From contig CP032931.1 in assembly GCA_003666485.1 (NCBI GenBank), forward strand, positions 682,001 through 746,000: a DNA stretch of 64,000 bases, written 5' to 3'. The stretch's first letter is position 1. Every line of letters starts with the position of its first letter. The stretch comes from Levilactobacillus brevis. GTDB lineage: Bacteria > Bacillota > Bacilli > Lactobacillales > Lactobacillaceae. The notes under the pieces were generated by a model. That model had not been told where the DNA came from and did no database searches. It worked only from the letters and a program-made list of their open reading frames with translations. The position numbers and the translations under genes are program-made. Positions 33,943-42,880 of this stretch are shown here, piece after piece.

Positions 33943-33965
33943 TTGGGTAGGGATACCACCCAACA
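33943..33965 (+). promoter_or_regulatory. Inverted repeat in the gntR leader
   Basis: GTTGGGT and ACCCAAC form 7-bp arms around 9 bp, about 20 bp downstream of a -10-like TATACT. A possible autoregulatory site or leader hairpin. Confidence 0.45.
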
Positions 33966-34004
33966 CGTGGCGCAAGTTTATTTGCAGAGTTATGAGGAGA
34001 TATC

Positions 34005-34730
34005 ATGGCAGATTTAGTCTATCGACAAGTGATGCGGGACTTAAAAAAACGAATCCATCAAAATGAATTTCCCAACAAGCGGCTACCAGACGAGCGGAGC
34101 CTCAGCGAAGCTTACGGTGTTAGCCGTAGCTCGGTGAAACGGGCCCTCAGCATCTTAGCCAATCAGGGATTGATTTTTAAGAAGCGCGGTTCCGGTACGT
34201 TCATTAACCCATTATATATGAAAAACCAGACAATTTTTCAATATGAGGGTTCTAATTTAGGAATTACTGACAGCATGAAGTCGGCGGGCAACACCCCCGG
34301 CATTCGGCTATTAAACTTTAACGTGGTTCCCGCCAGCAAGGAAATCCAGCAGGATCTCTTCTTAGATGACGGTGATTTTGTCTACGAAATCAAGCGGTTG
34401 CGGCTGTTTGACGATAAGCCCTTTATGATTGAGACCGGCTACATTCCGATTAAAATCGCGCCGAACCTGACGCAGACGACGGTGTCTGATTCCATTTTTA
34501 ATTATCTGGAAAGCCAAGACAAGGTCGTTACCAAATCCTTCATGTCGATTCAGGCCCAGCCCTCGACGGCGGAGGATCAAGAATTGCTGCACTTGAAGCC
34601 GGTCGAACCGGTGGGCATCATGGAAGGTATTTTCTTCTTAGATGATGGCACGCCATTTGAGGTCTCCAACATGCGACTGCACTATCAGTATTTGAACTAT
34701 AACACCTTTGTCTCCCTAGATGAAGAGTAG
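34005..34730 (+). CDS. GntR-family regulator (HutC subfamily, UTRA domain)
   Basis: A 241-residue regulator. The N-terminal winged helix (residues 5-70) has LPDERSLSEAYGVSRSSVKRAL and GLIFKKRGSGTFI. The UTRA ligand-binding domain follows, with FVYEIKRLRLFDDKPFMIETGYIP and GTPFEVSNMR. HutC-type proteins sense sugar derivatives or amino acid breakdown products. It stands upstream of xpk but 430 bp away and separated by a terminator, so control of xpk is only a possibility. Confidence 0.9.
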   Translation: MADLVYRQVMRDLKKRIHQNEFPNKRLPDERSLSEAYGVSRSSVKRALSILANQGLIFKKRGSGTFINPLYMKNQTIFQYEGSNLGITDSMKSAGNTPGIRLLNFNVVPASKEIQQDLFLDDGDFVYEIKRLRLFDDKPFMIETGYIPIKIAPNLTQTTVSDSIFNYLESQDKVVTKSFMSIQAQPSTAEDQELLHLKPVEPVGIMEGIFFLDDGTPFEVSNMRLHYQYLNYNTFVSLDEE

Positions 34731-34745
34731 AAGCGCAACAACCAC

Positions 34746-34777
34746 GAGCCTGGGATAAATTTCCCGGGCTTTTTTGT
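34746..34777 (+). terminator. Terminator after the gntR gene
   Basis: GAGCCTGGG pairs with CCCGGGCTT, followed by a T run. Confidence 0.85.
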
Positions 34778-35035
34778 TTTATCAGAGGGTGTTAGATGGC
34801 AGGTGTCCGCTCTGTTAAGCCGGTAGGTTCAGTCGCTGACGTGGCCAACGGTAATTGCTGGTCAACGGCTAGGGCCCCTGATACAGTAGAGATAGTCCGA
34901 TTTGGGCTGGCGCCAAACTGTGAGAATACCTGTTGGCGCAAGGTCTATGGTAGGGTGGTTGATGCAACAAGCGCACGTAGTTAGACAGCTGGTTCGCTAA
35001 CTCGTTAAATTGATACGGTCCAATTGTCAAAAAGG
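34778..35035. other. Intergenic region upstream of xpk
   Basis: No convincing gene. A 7-bp hairpin GCGCCAA/TTGGCGC lies at 34910-34939. The 62-codon frame beginning at 34796 has no ribosome site. Confidence 0.5.
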
Positions 35036-35063
35036 TTGACTTTTATTTCAAACAGACTATCAT
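35036..35063 (+). promoter_or_regulatory. xpk promoter
   Basis: TTGACT (35036-35041), 16-bp spacer, TATCAT (35058-35063). The leader of about 95 nt contains an ATCCC/GGGAT hairpin. Confidence 0.75.
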
Positions 35064-35167
35064 AGGACTTGTAAAAAGCATCCCGGTAAAAATATGGGAT
35101 AAATTTTACTAAGTTATCTAGCAGTTAGGTAATGTCGTTACGAATTCAAAGAAGGAGTGTTATTTAC

Positions 35168-37546
35168 ATGGCAAATGCAGACTTCGACTCCAAGGCATAC
35201 TTGGAAGGCGTTGACAAGTATTGGCGTGCAGCAAACTACTTGTCAGTTGGTCAATTATTTTTGCGTGACAACCCGTTATTGAAGCGTGACTTAACCTCTG
35301 ACGATGTAAAGATTAAGCCAATTGGTCACTGGGGGACAATTGTTTCTCAAAACTTTATTTACGCTCACTTAAACCGGGCAATCTTAAAGTATAATCTGAA
35401 CATGTTTTATATTGAAGGCTCCGGTCACGGTGGCCAAGTCATGGTTTCTAACTCGTATCTGGATGGTAGCTACAGTGAAATTTATCCAAACATTTCCCAA
35501 GACGAAGCTGGTTTGAAGCGCTTATTCAAGCAATTCTCCTTCCCAGGTGGTGTGGCTTCTCACGCTGCCCCCGAAACACCAGGTTCTATCCACGAAGGTG
35601 GGGAATTAGGTTACAGTCTGTCTCACGGGACTGGTGCTATCTTAGATAACCCAGACGTCATTGCCGCTGTTGAAATCGGTGATGGGGAATCTGAAACTGG
35701 CCCATTGGCCGCTTCATGGTTCTCAGACAAGTTCATCAACCCAATCAAAGATGGTGCGGTTCTGCCAATCATCAACATGAACGGGTTCAAGATTTCTAAC
35801 CCAACGATTCTGTCTCGGATGTCTGACGAAGACTTGACTAAGTACTTCCAAGGCATGGGCTGGGATCCACACTTCGTTGAAACCGATGGCGCTGACCATA
35901 TGAAGGCTCACGAAGACATGGCCAAGACCATGGACGAAGTTATCCCTGAAATCAAGGCTATTCAAAAGAATGCCCGTGACAACAACGATGACTCCTTACC
36001 TGTATGGCCAATGATCATCGTGCGTTCACCTAAGGGCTGGACTGGTCCTAAGGAAGACTTAGATGGCAATCCTATCGAAGGTTCCTTCCGTGCCCACCAA
36101 GTCCCAATTCCTGTTGCCGCTGGTGACATGGAACACGCCGACATGCTGGTCAACTGGTTGAAGTCTTACAAGCCAGAAGAACTCTTTAACGAAGACGGCT
36201 CAATCAAGCAAGAAGTCCGTGATATGGCGCCTAAGGGTGACCAACGGATGGCTATGAACCCAATCACTAATGGTGGGATCAAGCCAGAACCATTGAAGCT
36301 GCCTGACTACAAGAAGTATGCGGTCGACACGACTGAACACGGCAAGACGATTGCCCAAGACATGATCGTTTGGGGCAAGTACCTGGCCGATGTTATGAAA
36401 TTAAATCCAAACAACTTCCGGGGCTTTGGTCCTGATGAAACCAAGTCTAACCGGCTTTACGCAGCGTTGGACTACGGCAAACGTCAATGGATGGAAAATA
36501 TTCATGAACCAAATGATGAAAACATGGCCCACGAAGGCCGGATCATCGATTCACAATTGTCCGAACACCAAGCTGAAGGCTGGTTGGAAGGTTACGTTTT
36601 GACTGGTCGTCACGGCTTCTTCGCCACTTATGAATCCTTTGGCCGGGTCGTTGACTCCATGTTGACACAACACATGAAGTGGTTGCGTAAAGCTTCCGAA
36701 CAAGAATGGCGTCATGATTACCCATCCTTGAACTTTGTGGACACCTCGACTGTCTTCCAGCAAGACCACAACGGGTACACCCACCAAGATCCAGGTATGC
36801 TGACGCACTTGGCTGAAAAGAAGCCTGAATTCATCCGTGAATACCTGCCAGCCGATGCCAACACCTTGTTAGCTGTCGGTGATGTGGCTTTCCGGAGTCG
36901 CGAAAAGATCAACTTGATCGTGACGTCCAAGCATCCACGTCCACAATGGTTCTCCATTGATGAAGCCACTAACCTGGTTCACAATGGGTTGGGCTACATT
37001 GACTGGGCTTCTACGGACCAAGGTCAAGACCCAGATATCGTCTTCGCATCTGCTGGGACGGAACCAACTTGGGAATCATTAGCCGCAATTTCCTTATTGC
37101 ATGACGAATTCCCTGAAATGAAGATTCGCTTCATTAACGTGGTTGATCTTTTGAAGTTGCGTTCACCTAAGCTGGACCCACGAGGGATTTCCGATGAAGA
37201 ATTTGACCGGTTATTCACGACTGACAAGCCAGTGATCTTCGCCTTCCACGGCTTTGAAGGCCTAATCAAGGATCTCTTCTTCGATCGTCACAACCACAAC
37301 GTTCACGTTCATGGTTACCGTGAAAACGGGGACATCACCACGCCATTTGATATGCGGGTCCTTAACCAATTGGATCGCTTCGATCTGGCTAAGGAAGCTG
37401 TTAGTGATATTCCAGCTTACGCAGTCAAGGGTGCTTACTTCATTCAACGGATGGACGACATGGTGGCTAAGCACACTGCTTACATTCGTGAAGTCGGGAC
37501 TGATTTGCCAGAAGTTAACAACTGGCAATGGAAGCCGTTGAAGTAA
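35168..37546 (+). CDS. xpk: Xylulose-5-phosphate/fructose-6-phosphate phosphoketolase
   Basis: A 792-residue thiamine-diphosphate enzyme that splits xylulose 5-phosphate with phosphate into acetyl phosphate and glyceraldehyde 3-phosphate, the key step of heterolactic fermentation. Family motifs are [62 protein letters not shown] and [14 protein letters not shown] 35168 follows AAGGAG. Its codon use is strongly biased toward preferred codons, as expected of a highly expressed gene. Its acetyl phosphate feeds AckA, and AdhE disposes of acetyl-CoA and NADH. Confidence 0.97.
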   Translation: MANADFDSKAYLEGVDKYWRAANYLSVGQLFLRDNPLLKRDLTSDDVKIKPIGHWGTIVSQNFIYAHLNRAILKYNLNMFYIEGSGHGGQVMVSNSYLDGSYSEIYPNISQDEAGLKRLFKQFSFPGGVASHAAPETPGSIHEGGELGYSLSHGTGAILDNPDVIAAVEIGDGESETGPLAASWFSDKFINPIKDGAVLPIINMNGFKISNPTILSRMSDEDLTKYFQGMGWDPHFVETDGADHMKAHEDMAKTMDEVIPEIKAIQKNARDNNDDSLPVWPMIIVRSPKGWTGPKEDLDGNPIEGSFRAHQVPIPVAAGDMEHADMLVNWLKSYKPEELFNEDGSIKQEVRDMAPKGDQRMAMNPITNGGIKPEPLKLPDYKKYAVDTTEHGKTIAQDMIVWGKYLADVMKLNPNNFRGFGPDETKSNRLYAALDYGKRQWMENIHEPNDENMAHEGRIIDSQLSEHQAEGWLEGYVLTGRHGFFATYESFGRVVDSMLTQHMKWLRKASEQEWRHDYPSLNFVDTSTVFQQDHNGYTHQDPGMLTHLAEKKPEFIREYLPADANTLLAVGDVAFRSREKINLIVTSKHPRPQWFSIDEATNLVHNGLGYIDWASTDQGQDPDIVFASAGTEPTWESLAAISLLHDEFPEMKIRFINVVDLLKLRSPKLDPRGISDEEFDRLFTTDKPVIFAFHGFEGLIKDLFFDRHNHNVHVHGYRENGDITTPFDMRVLNQLDRFDLAKEAVSDIPAYAVKGAYFIQRMDDMVAKHTAYIREVGTDLPEVNNWQWKPLK

Positions 37547-37573
37547 CATTAAACCGAATAACAATTAACGTCT

Positions 37574-37620
37574 AAAAGGTGTTCAACCGGTCTTAAGTGG
37601 CTGGTTGAACACCTTTTTTT
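37574..37620 (+). terminator. Terminator after xpk
   Basis: AAAGGTGTTCAACC pairs with GGTTGAACACCTTT over a 14-nt loop, followed by seven T residues. Confidence 0.92.
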
Positions 37621-38212
37621 GTGGCCGGCGACGGCTATCGATCAGGCCAAGATACGGGTGACGACGCTACTGAGTGGTGATCGGCCCGTGATGACTCAGA
37701 CCCATTCGCTGAAGGTGCCGAAAAATGCGACGCCCATTGTCTCCATCGTTCAAGGCGTGGGCCTGTCCAAAACGTATTACTATCATTTCAGTAAAGACCT
37801 ACCAGCCGAGGGCAAGCAGGTCTTTGCGGATGCTGTGAAGGTGTACAACCAGACGGGTATCGTGCACCTGGTACCGAATTCGGGGTGGCATGGTGCGGGC
37901 CATAACCGCATCACTTTTTCCGTTTACCATAAGGAAATGGGCAAGCGGGCCGCAACGGTCGAGCTGGGTCACGGCGGACCGGAGATTGAGCAGACCAGTG
38001 ATACCTGGGAAACAGACAGTGAAAATCACGCGGTCGCCAGCCTTAATGGCGATTACAACGCAGCCTTCAGCGATGCCGTGGCTATTCACGAGTTGGGGCA
38101 CGCGCTGGGACTCGCGCACAGCAAGTCGTGCCACTCCGTCATGTATCCCATTGCCCACGGCCAAACGCGGCTATCGCGCGGGGATCTGACCAGTTTGAAA
38201 TTGATTTACTGA
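37619..38212 (+). pseudogene. Matrixin-like zinc metalloprotease, 5'-truncated
   Basis: The frame encodes the C-terminal part of an M10-type protease. The active site HELGHALGLAH (zinc-binding His157, His161, His167) and the Met-turn SVMYP are intact. The frame opens at a GTG sitting in the T run of the xpk terminator, with no ribosome site, no promoter and no signal peptide, although such lactobacillus proteins are normally exported. The 5' end has therefore probably been lost. An internal ATG at about 37690 also lacks a good ribosome site. Confidence 0.65.
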
Positions 38213-38225
38213 CTCATTTAAAAAG

Positions 38226-39605
38226 TTAGTGTGTAGACCGATGACTCAAGAACCAAGCGGGGATGGCTGTGACGGCGATGAAGCCGACTGACCATAAGAA
38301 GGCCGTTTGGTAAGCTGCGGTCTGACCAACGTGAGGAAGTTCGTGTTGGATGATCGTTGCTAAGACGGCCGTTCCTAGTGCGCCACCGATATTTTGGAGC
38401 ATCCGGGTTGCCGTAGTCGCTTCCGCAATCAGAGGTTGGGGAACGCCCGTGTAGCTGTCAGCCATGACGGGAATGGTCAATCCCCCCTGGCCGATGCCGC
38501 GGATGAAGAGGGCCAGAAGAATCCACCAGGTGCTGGTGTGTGCGGTGAAGTAGGCAAATGGCAGTGTTCCCGCGATAGCAATCACGATGGCGCCCAAGAC
38601 GACCCAGCGGGCGCCGATTTGGTCGGTCAGCTTGCCGATTTGGCTTCGTGAGACCAGCAGCCCCACGCCTTGGGCAATCAGGTAGGTGCCGGACCAGATA
38701 ACACTTAAGCCACGGCTATTTTGCAGATACAGGGGGAGTAGGAACATTGCCCCGTTAACGGCGATTCCCGACAGCATCAAAATAATGATGGCAGCGTCAA
38801 ACGTGGGTGTCTGAAACAGGTTGAGGCTGACCAGGGCGTGTTGTGGGCGCCAGTAAGCATAACCCACGTAGCCTAATAGTAGCGCAACGGCGATGAGCAA
38901 AGGGATGAGCACGCGGGCAGACGTGAATCCCGCACCAGTGCTGAACCGTGTGATACCAATGATGGCGGCTGTGAAAAGACCAGCTAACAAGCCAAGACTG
39001 GGCAGGTCCAGGTGCTTGCCGTGCTTGGGTGCGGGAAAGTGTGGCATCTTCCAACCCAGCAGAATCAAAGAAAGTAAAACCAACGGGATGTTGATTAGGA
39101 AAATCCAGTGCCAGTTACCCGCTTCAATCAAGTAGCCGCCGACTGTTGGCCCGAGAATCGGAATCAGGACAGCGGGCATGCCGACGACGGCCATCAGTTT
39201 GCCGAGGCCTTGGCTACCAGCAACCTGGACGATCAATGTCGTAATCAGTGGGATAACGATTCCCGCTGCGGCGCCCTGGATGACGCGGCCAACGACCAAG
39301 AGCGGCAAAGTCGTGGCCCAGCTCGACATGACGGATCCCAGTAAGAAAATGACCAGGGCGCCCAGGTACAAGTGCTTGCCGTCAAACCAATTGGTGGCCC
39401 AGCCAGCAACGGGGACGGCGATGCCTAAAGCCAAGACGTAACTGGTGGTCACCCACTGCACGGCGTTGACGGATACGTGTAGAGACTGCATAATGGTGTC
39501 TAAGGCGACGTTAGTCATGGTCGTGTCTAGCAATGGTGCAATAGCGCCGACGACTAAAAACAGGGCAATCTGAATGAGTGTTTTCGTTGATGTTTGTGAA
39601 GACAT
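38226..39605 (-). CDS. MFS multidrug-type transporter (DHA2)
   Basis: A 459-residue membrane protein with about 13-14 hydrophobic segments and the DHA2 motifs LLDTTMTNVALDTI, VQWVTTSYVLALG and GRVIQGAAAGIVIPL. A proton-coupled drug exporter. ATG 39605 follows CAGGTGA. It is divergent from the TetR gene at 39701 with a palindrome between, so expression is probably induced by a substrate sensed by that repressor. Confidence 0.9.
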   Translation of the reverse strand: MSSQTSTKTLIQIALFLVVGAIAPLLDTTMTNVALDTIMQSLHVSVNAVQWVTTSYVLALGIAVPVAGWATNWFDGKHLYLGALVIFLLGSVMSSWATTLPLLVVGRVIQGAAAGIVIPLITTLIVQVAGSQGLGKLMAVVGMPAVLIPILGPTVGGYLIEAGNWHWIFLINIPLVLLSLILLGWKMPHFPAPKHGKHLDLPSLGLLAGLFTAAIIGITRFSTGAGFTSARVLIPLLIAVALLLGYVGYAYWRPQHALVSLNLFQTPTFDAAIIILMLSGIAVNGAMFLLPLYLQNSRGLSVIWSGTYLIAQGVGLLVSRSQIGKLTDQIGARWVVLGAIVIAIAGTLPFAYFTAHTSTWWILLALFIRGIGQGGLTIPVMADSYTGVPQPLIAEATTATRMLQNIGGALGTAVLATIIQHELPHVGQTAAYQTAFLWSVGFIAVTAIPAWFLSHRSTH

Positions 39606-39628
39606 AAGAATCACCTGACTTTTAAATT

Positions 39629-39644
39629 AGGTACGGCCGTATCT
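39629..39644. promoter_or_regulatory. TetR-type operator between MFS and tetR genes
   Basis: AGGTACGGCCGTATCT: a perfect 10-bp core palindrome TACGGCCGTA with near-symmetric flanks (one mismatch in 16 bp). Confidence 0.65.
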
Positions 39645-39700
39645 TATATTTAAAAATAGTACCCCTTAAATCATAAAAATACAAGGGAGGCGATAACTTG

Positions 39701-40291
39701 ATGGCGAAAAAAAAGCGCCGGCGTGGCGCAGAATTGGTGGATGCCATTTTAGAGGCCGCCTGGGAACAGCTCCAAGCCAAGGGCTATCAAGACGTGACGA
39801 TTGAAGGGATTGCGGCTGCGGCGGCGACCACCAAGACCGTGTTATATCGGCGGTGGCCGGACAAGGCGCACCTGATTATTGCAGCGTTAAGTAAGTTTGG
39901 TAATCTACCGGATTATCAAGTGCCCGATACCGGGAGTCTGCGGGGAGACCTGCTGAATTTATTTGGGCAGATGGCCACCTTGCTGGACCGCTTGCAAGAA
40001 GATACGTTGCGCGGCTTGTTAGCAGATCGCCTGCAACACCTGGAGTTTGGCGAAATCTTCAGCCATTTGACGACGGGCGAACAGCTCAAAGGCCTCATCC
40101 AACCGCTATTGGACCGGGCGGCTGCTCGTGGTGAGATCAGCCATGCCGACTGGCCCGACCGCGTCGTGACCTTACCCGGTATACTCTTATTGAACGAAAT
40201 CTTGGGTCGACAAACGTTAACGCTGGCGGCCCAGACAGAAATAGTGGATGAGATCCTACTGCCGATTTTTGCGGCGGGGTCTGCGCAGTGA
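39701..40291 (+). CDS. TetR-family regulator
   Basis: A 196-residue repressor. The N-terminal domain has LVDAILEAAWEQLQAKGYQDV and TTKTVLYRRWPDKAHL as helix-turn-helix. The ligand-binding part resembles the TetR_C group of regulators of drug exporters. ATG 39701 follows GGGAGG; a TTG three bases upstream is closer to it. Divergent from the MFS exporter gene it probably represses. Confidence 0.9.
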   Translation: MAKKKRRRGAELVDAILEAAWEQLQAKGYQDVTIEGIAAAAATTKTVLYRRWPDKAHLIIAALSKFGNLPDYQVPDTGSLRGDLLNLFGQMATLLDRLQEDTLRGLLADRLQHLEFGEIFSHLTTGEQLKGLIQPLLDRAAARGEISHADWPDRVVTLPGILLLNEILGRQTLTLAAQTEIVDEILLPIFAAGSAQ

Positions 40292-40310
40292 TGAGGTGGC
40301 ATGGTACACA

Positions 40311-40344
40311 AAAAGGCGCGGGGAAAAACACCCCAACGCCTTAG
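40311..40344. terminator. Bidirectional terminator between tetR and greA
   Basis: AAGGCGCGGGG pairs with CCCCAACGCCTT around AAAAACA; A and T tracts flank both sides. Confidence 0.75.
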
Positions 40345-40374
40345 TATTTTGAACTGATATTGACGCAATAGGAG

Positions 40375-40869
40375 TCAGTTTGGCTGGTCAGGTTCCTGGA
40401 GACTGACCGCCACCACCCGCACGTCATAGCTGGCGTTGGGGGCGTGAATCGTCACGGTATCGCCTGGGTGGTGGCCCAACAAGGCCTTGCCCAGCGGCGA
40501 CACGCGGGTAATCTTACCGGCATCGAGATCGGCTTCTTGGGTTCCGACCAGCTGGTAACTGACTTGATCGGCGTCGTCCATGAATTGGACCGTGACCCAT
40601 TTGCCCAGCTCGACCGTGTCATTGGCGGCCGGATTGACCACCTTGGCGTATTGCAGCTGCTTATTGAAGAAACGCAATTGGCTTTCCAGATGGCGTAGGT
40701 CGCGTTTGGCGGCCGAATACTCGGCGTTTTCCGAGAGGTCACCGTGCGCTCTAGCCTCCGCCAGAATTGCAATTTTTTCCGGTCGGTCGGCTTCTAACGC
40801 CGCAATCTTATCTTGCAGCTCTTGGTAGCCGGCCGCCGTGATCGGGTTAAAATCCCGTGAATTTGCCAT
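40375..40869 (-). CDS. greA: Transcription elongation factor GreA
   Basis: A 164-residue protein. The N-terminal coiled coil carries ILAEARAHGDLSENAEY, the tip that enters the polymerase secondary channel and helps cut back-tracked RNA. The C-terminal FKBP-like domain ends with SPLGKALLGHHPGDTVTI. Lactobacilli often carry a second greA elsewhere; this could be either copy. Monocistronic. Confidence 0.92.
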   Translation of the reverse strand: MANSRDFNPITAAGYQELQDKIAALEADRPEKIAILAEARAHGDLSENAEYSAAKRDLRHLESQLRFFNKQLQYAKVVNPAANDTVELGKWVTVQFMDDADQVSYQLVGTQEADLDAGKITRVSPLGKALLGHHPGDTVTIHAPNASYDVRVVAVSLQEPDQPN

Positions 40870-40940
40870 CGAATCACCTCAACCTCTTCTGATACGTCCC
40901 ATTCTAACGAAGGTTGCGGGAAAAGGAAAGGAGTTTTCCC

Positions 40941-41369
40941 ATGAAATTATCACTGACATATTGGCTTAAACAAACTGGTATCGGGTTGGTCTTCACCTTG
41001 GTGTTCATGCTCCTGGGCCACCTGAATTATGCGCAGTGGCGCTTGATGCCAGGCATTACCATTGCTGACTGGTACTTTTTGCTGTGTCTGCTGTGCTTTG
41101 CGCTGGCCAAATGGGTCATCCTAGAAGATAGCCGCGACGTGAAGGCGCCTACGATTCGTCGGCGTAAGAAGCGGGGCCAACGCAAAGCCGCGGCACAGAC
41201 GGCTTCCGTTTACGAAAAAATGGCGCAACCAGCCCGAGAACCGCGCTTGCAAGCGGCACCTAAGACGGCACTGAAATGGTATTGGCGGGTCCTCTTAGAT
41301 ATTGTATTAGCCTTCACGAGCCCCTTAATTTTAGGCGGATTTTTAACCTATTCCTTACGGCACAATTAA
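40941..41369 (+). CDS. Membrane protein of unknown function (142 aa)
   Basis: ATG 40941 follows GGAAAGGAG. The product has two N-terminal membrane segments (about residues 13-31 and 46-64), a very basic cytoplasmic stretch (RRRKKRGQRK) and a final segment near the C-terminus. No family recognised. Divergent from greA. Confidence 0.75.
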   Translation: MKLSLTYWLKQTGIGLVFTLVFMLLGHLNYAQWRLMPGITIADWYFLLCLLCFALAKWVILEDSRDVKAPTIRRRKKRGQRKAAAQTASVYEKMAQPAREPRLQAAPKTALKWYWRVLLDIVLAFTSPLILGGFLTYSLRHN

Positions 41370-41579
41370 ATTGTGCTCGGCAACTCCACTTTATCGTGCA
41401 TTAAATGACGTTTGCGCGGGTTCCCCGTGAGTTATGGCATTTAATGGTAAAGTAGTAACAGTTGGAAGGGGTCAGTTTTACGGCAACTGATTTTGCCGGT
41501 CAATCGGTTAAAGTGTACGTGAATCATCACACGAATCATGGCCGGGTAAACCCAATGATTATCTAATCAAATAGTCGGC

Positions 41580-41771
41580 TTGACAGTGTTTTAGTGAAAG
41601 TTATGGCTTAGGTTTGTTAAGAAATGGGTGTCACCAATGTGCTAAAGAGTAAGTTGTGGTTATTGGAGGCCTAGGGTGTGACTGGTTAGAACTTGGGGGA
41701 GTGCTAATTGCCGACGCAGGAATTAAATAATCCACTTAGAAAGGAGCTACCAACGTGGGTAGTTCTTTTTT
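41580..41771 (+). ncRNA. Candidate small transcript upstream of the response regulator gene
   Basis: TTGACA (41580-41585) and TATGGC (41602-41607), 16 bp apart, form a promoter. An intrinsic terminator follows at 41743-41771 (GAGCTACC pairing with GGGTAGTTC, then T residues). The RNA would be about 155 nt. It has only very short frames (a 16-codon one starting ATGGGTGTC) and none with a proper ribosome site. It could be a small RNA or encode an unrecognised signal peptide for the kinase locus. Confidence 0.45.
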
Positions 41772-41972
41772 ATGCGGTCAGCGCGCGGACAAATGGCCGG
41801 TATATCAAGAACGGTCAGGTGATAATTAGCGGTACTAACGATTTGCCGTGAAGTGAGTGATGGCACACCAAGTAAACGGCGTGCAACCGAAACGATTGCA
41901 AATCCCGCAAATTCAAGGTACATTAGTGGGTAATAGGTACGGTGATAGTTTAGTTAAAAGGGTGTGGTATTA
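41772..41972. other. Upstream region of the response regulator gene
   Basis: The gap before the regulator gene starts at 41370. After the small transcript, this part has AACGATT twice (41837 and 41891), 54 bp apart, which may be binding words for a LytTR regulator. No gene seen. Confidence 0.4.
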
Positions 41973-42731
41973 ATGCTAGCCGTTTATCTTTGTGAGGATA
42001 ATCCTGAACAGTTAAAACATTATACGGATGTGGTGCAACGCTACATCATGATTAATGATTATGATATGCAGATTCGACTAGCAACGCCCAGTCCGGCAGA
42101 CTTGCTGGCGAGCTTGCGGGCGGATCCACCAGAGTATGCGTTGTTTTTTTTGGACATTGAGTTCCCGGCTGAGAAGACAACGGGGTTGGAAACGGCCATC
42201 ACGATTCGCCAGGACCTGGCCTTTGCGGAAATCGTGTTCGTCACGACGCATTCGGAGATGGCCCTGTTGACATTTGAGCGTAAGGTCGAGCCTATGGACT
42301 TCATCGTCAAGGATCTGGGGCGTGAGCAGATCGACCAGAAGCTCCGGGAAAATATTGACTACGGGTATCAGCGGTACACCAGCTACTTAGGAAATACTGA
42401 AAATTTATTTACTTATACGATTGGTGGGCGGGCCTTTAACCTGCCAATGGGGGATGTCTATTTTGTGGCGACCGCAGATACCCCGCACAAGGTCACGGTT
42501 CACGCGGCGACCCAGCTGATTGAATACCCGGGCTTCTTAAAAGACATTGCCGATCGGTATCCGGAGCTCTATCGGACGGACAAGAGTTTTTTAGTCAATC
42601 TCGACAATGTCAGTGGCATTGATGAGACCAACCGCCGTCTGATCTTCCCCAACGGCGATCAGACCGACGTGGCCACGCGGCGCTTCCATGAGGTCAAAAC
42701 GCTGGTTCAGAAACATATCAACCGCCCCTGA
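41973..42731 (+). CDS. LytTR response regulator (AgrA/PlnC type)
   Basis: A 252-residue regulator. The receiver domain (1-125) holds the acidic pair in CEDN and the phosphorylated Asp61 in LFFLDIEFP. The LytTR DNA-binding domain (about 150-250) has LYRTDKSFLVNLDNVSGID. Such proteins respond to HPK10 kinases and usually control peptide-based quorum sensing or bacteriocin genes. ATG 41973 is 10 nt after AAAGGG. The stop codon TGA lies within the left-end hairpin of the IS element, so the element may have replaced the original last residues. Confidence 0.9.
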   Translation: MLAVYLCEDNPEQLKHYTDVVQRYIMINDYDMQIRLATPSPADLLASLRADPPEYALFFLDIEFPAEKTTGLETAITIRQDLAFAEIVFVTTHSEMALLTFERKVEPMDFIVKDLGREQIDQKLRENIDYGYQRYTSYLGNTENLFTYTIGGRAFNLPMGDVYFVATADTPHKVTVHAATQLIEYPGFLKDIADRYPELYRTDKSFLVNLDNVSGIDETNRRLIFPNGDQTDVATRRFHEVKTLVQKHINRP

Positions 42732-42734
42732 CTA

Positions 42735-42880
42735 AAAGTCAGAGGTTTGTGGGAACAACATCCTAAAATGTTACGACCACAATTTGCTTAGATACAGCGA
42801 TTGCCTGCATGCAGGTCTTACGTGCTAATTACCAAAGCCTTTAACGTCCGCAGGTTGCCAGACGGACAATGTCTTTTACT
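42735..42880 (-). ncRNA. Predicted omega RNA (TnpB guide scaffold)
   Basis: TnpB guide RNAs derive from the 3' part of tnpB and the adjacent element end. Here that is the 145 nt between the tnpB stop and the left end. It holds GTCCG/CGGAC and CCTGCATGCAGG hairpins. The guide would begin at the element boundary and read into the 3' end of the response regulator gene. Prediction from the family rule only. Confidence 0.5.
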
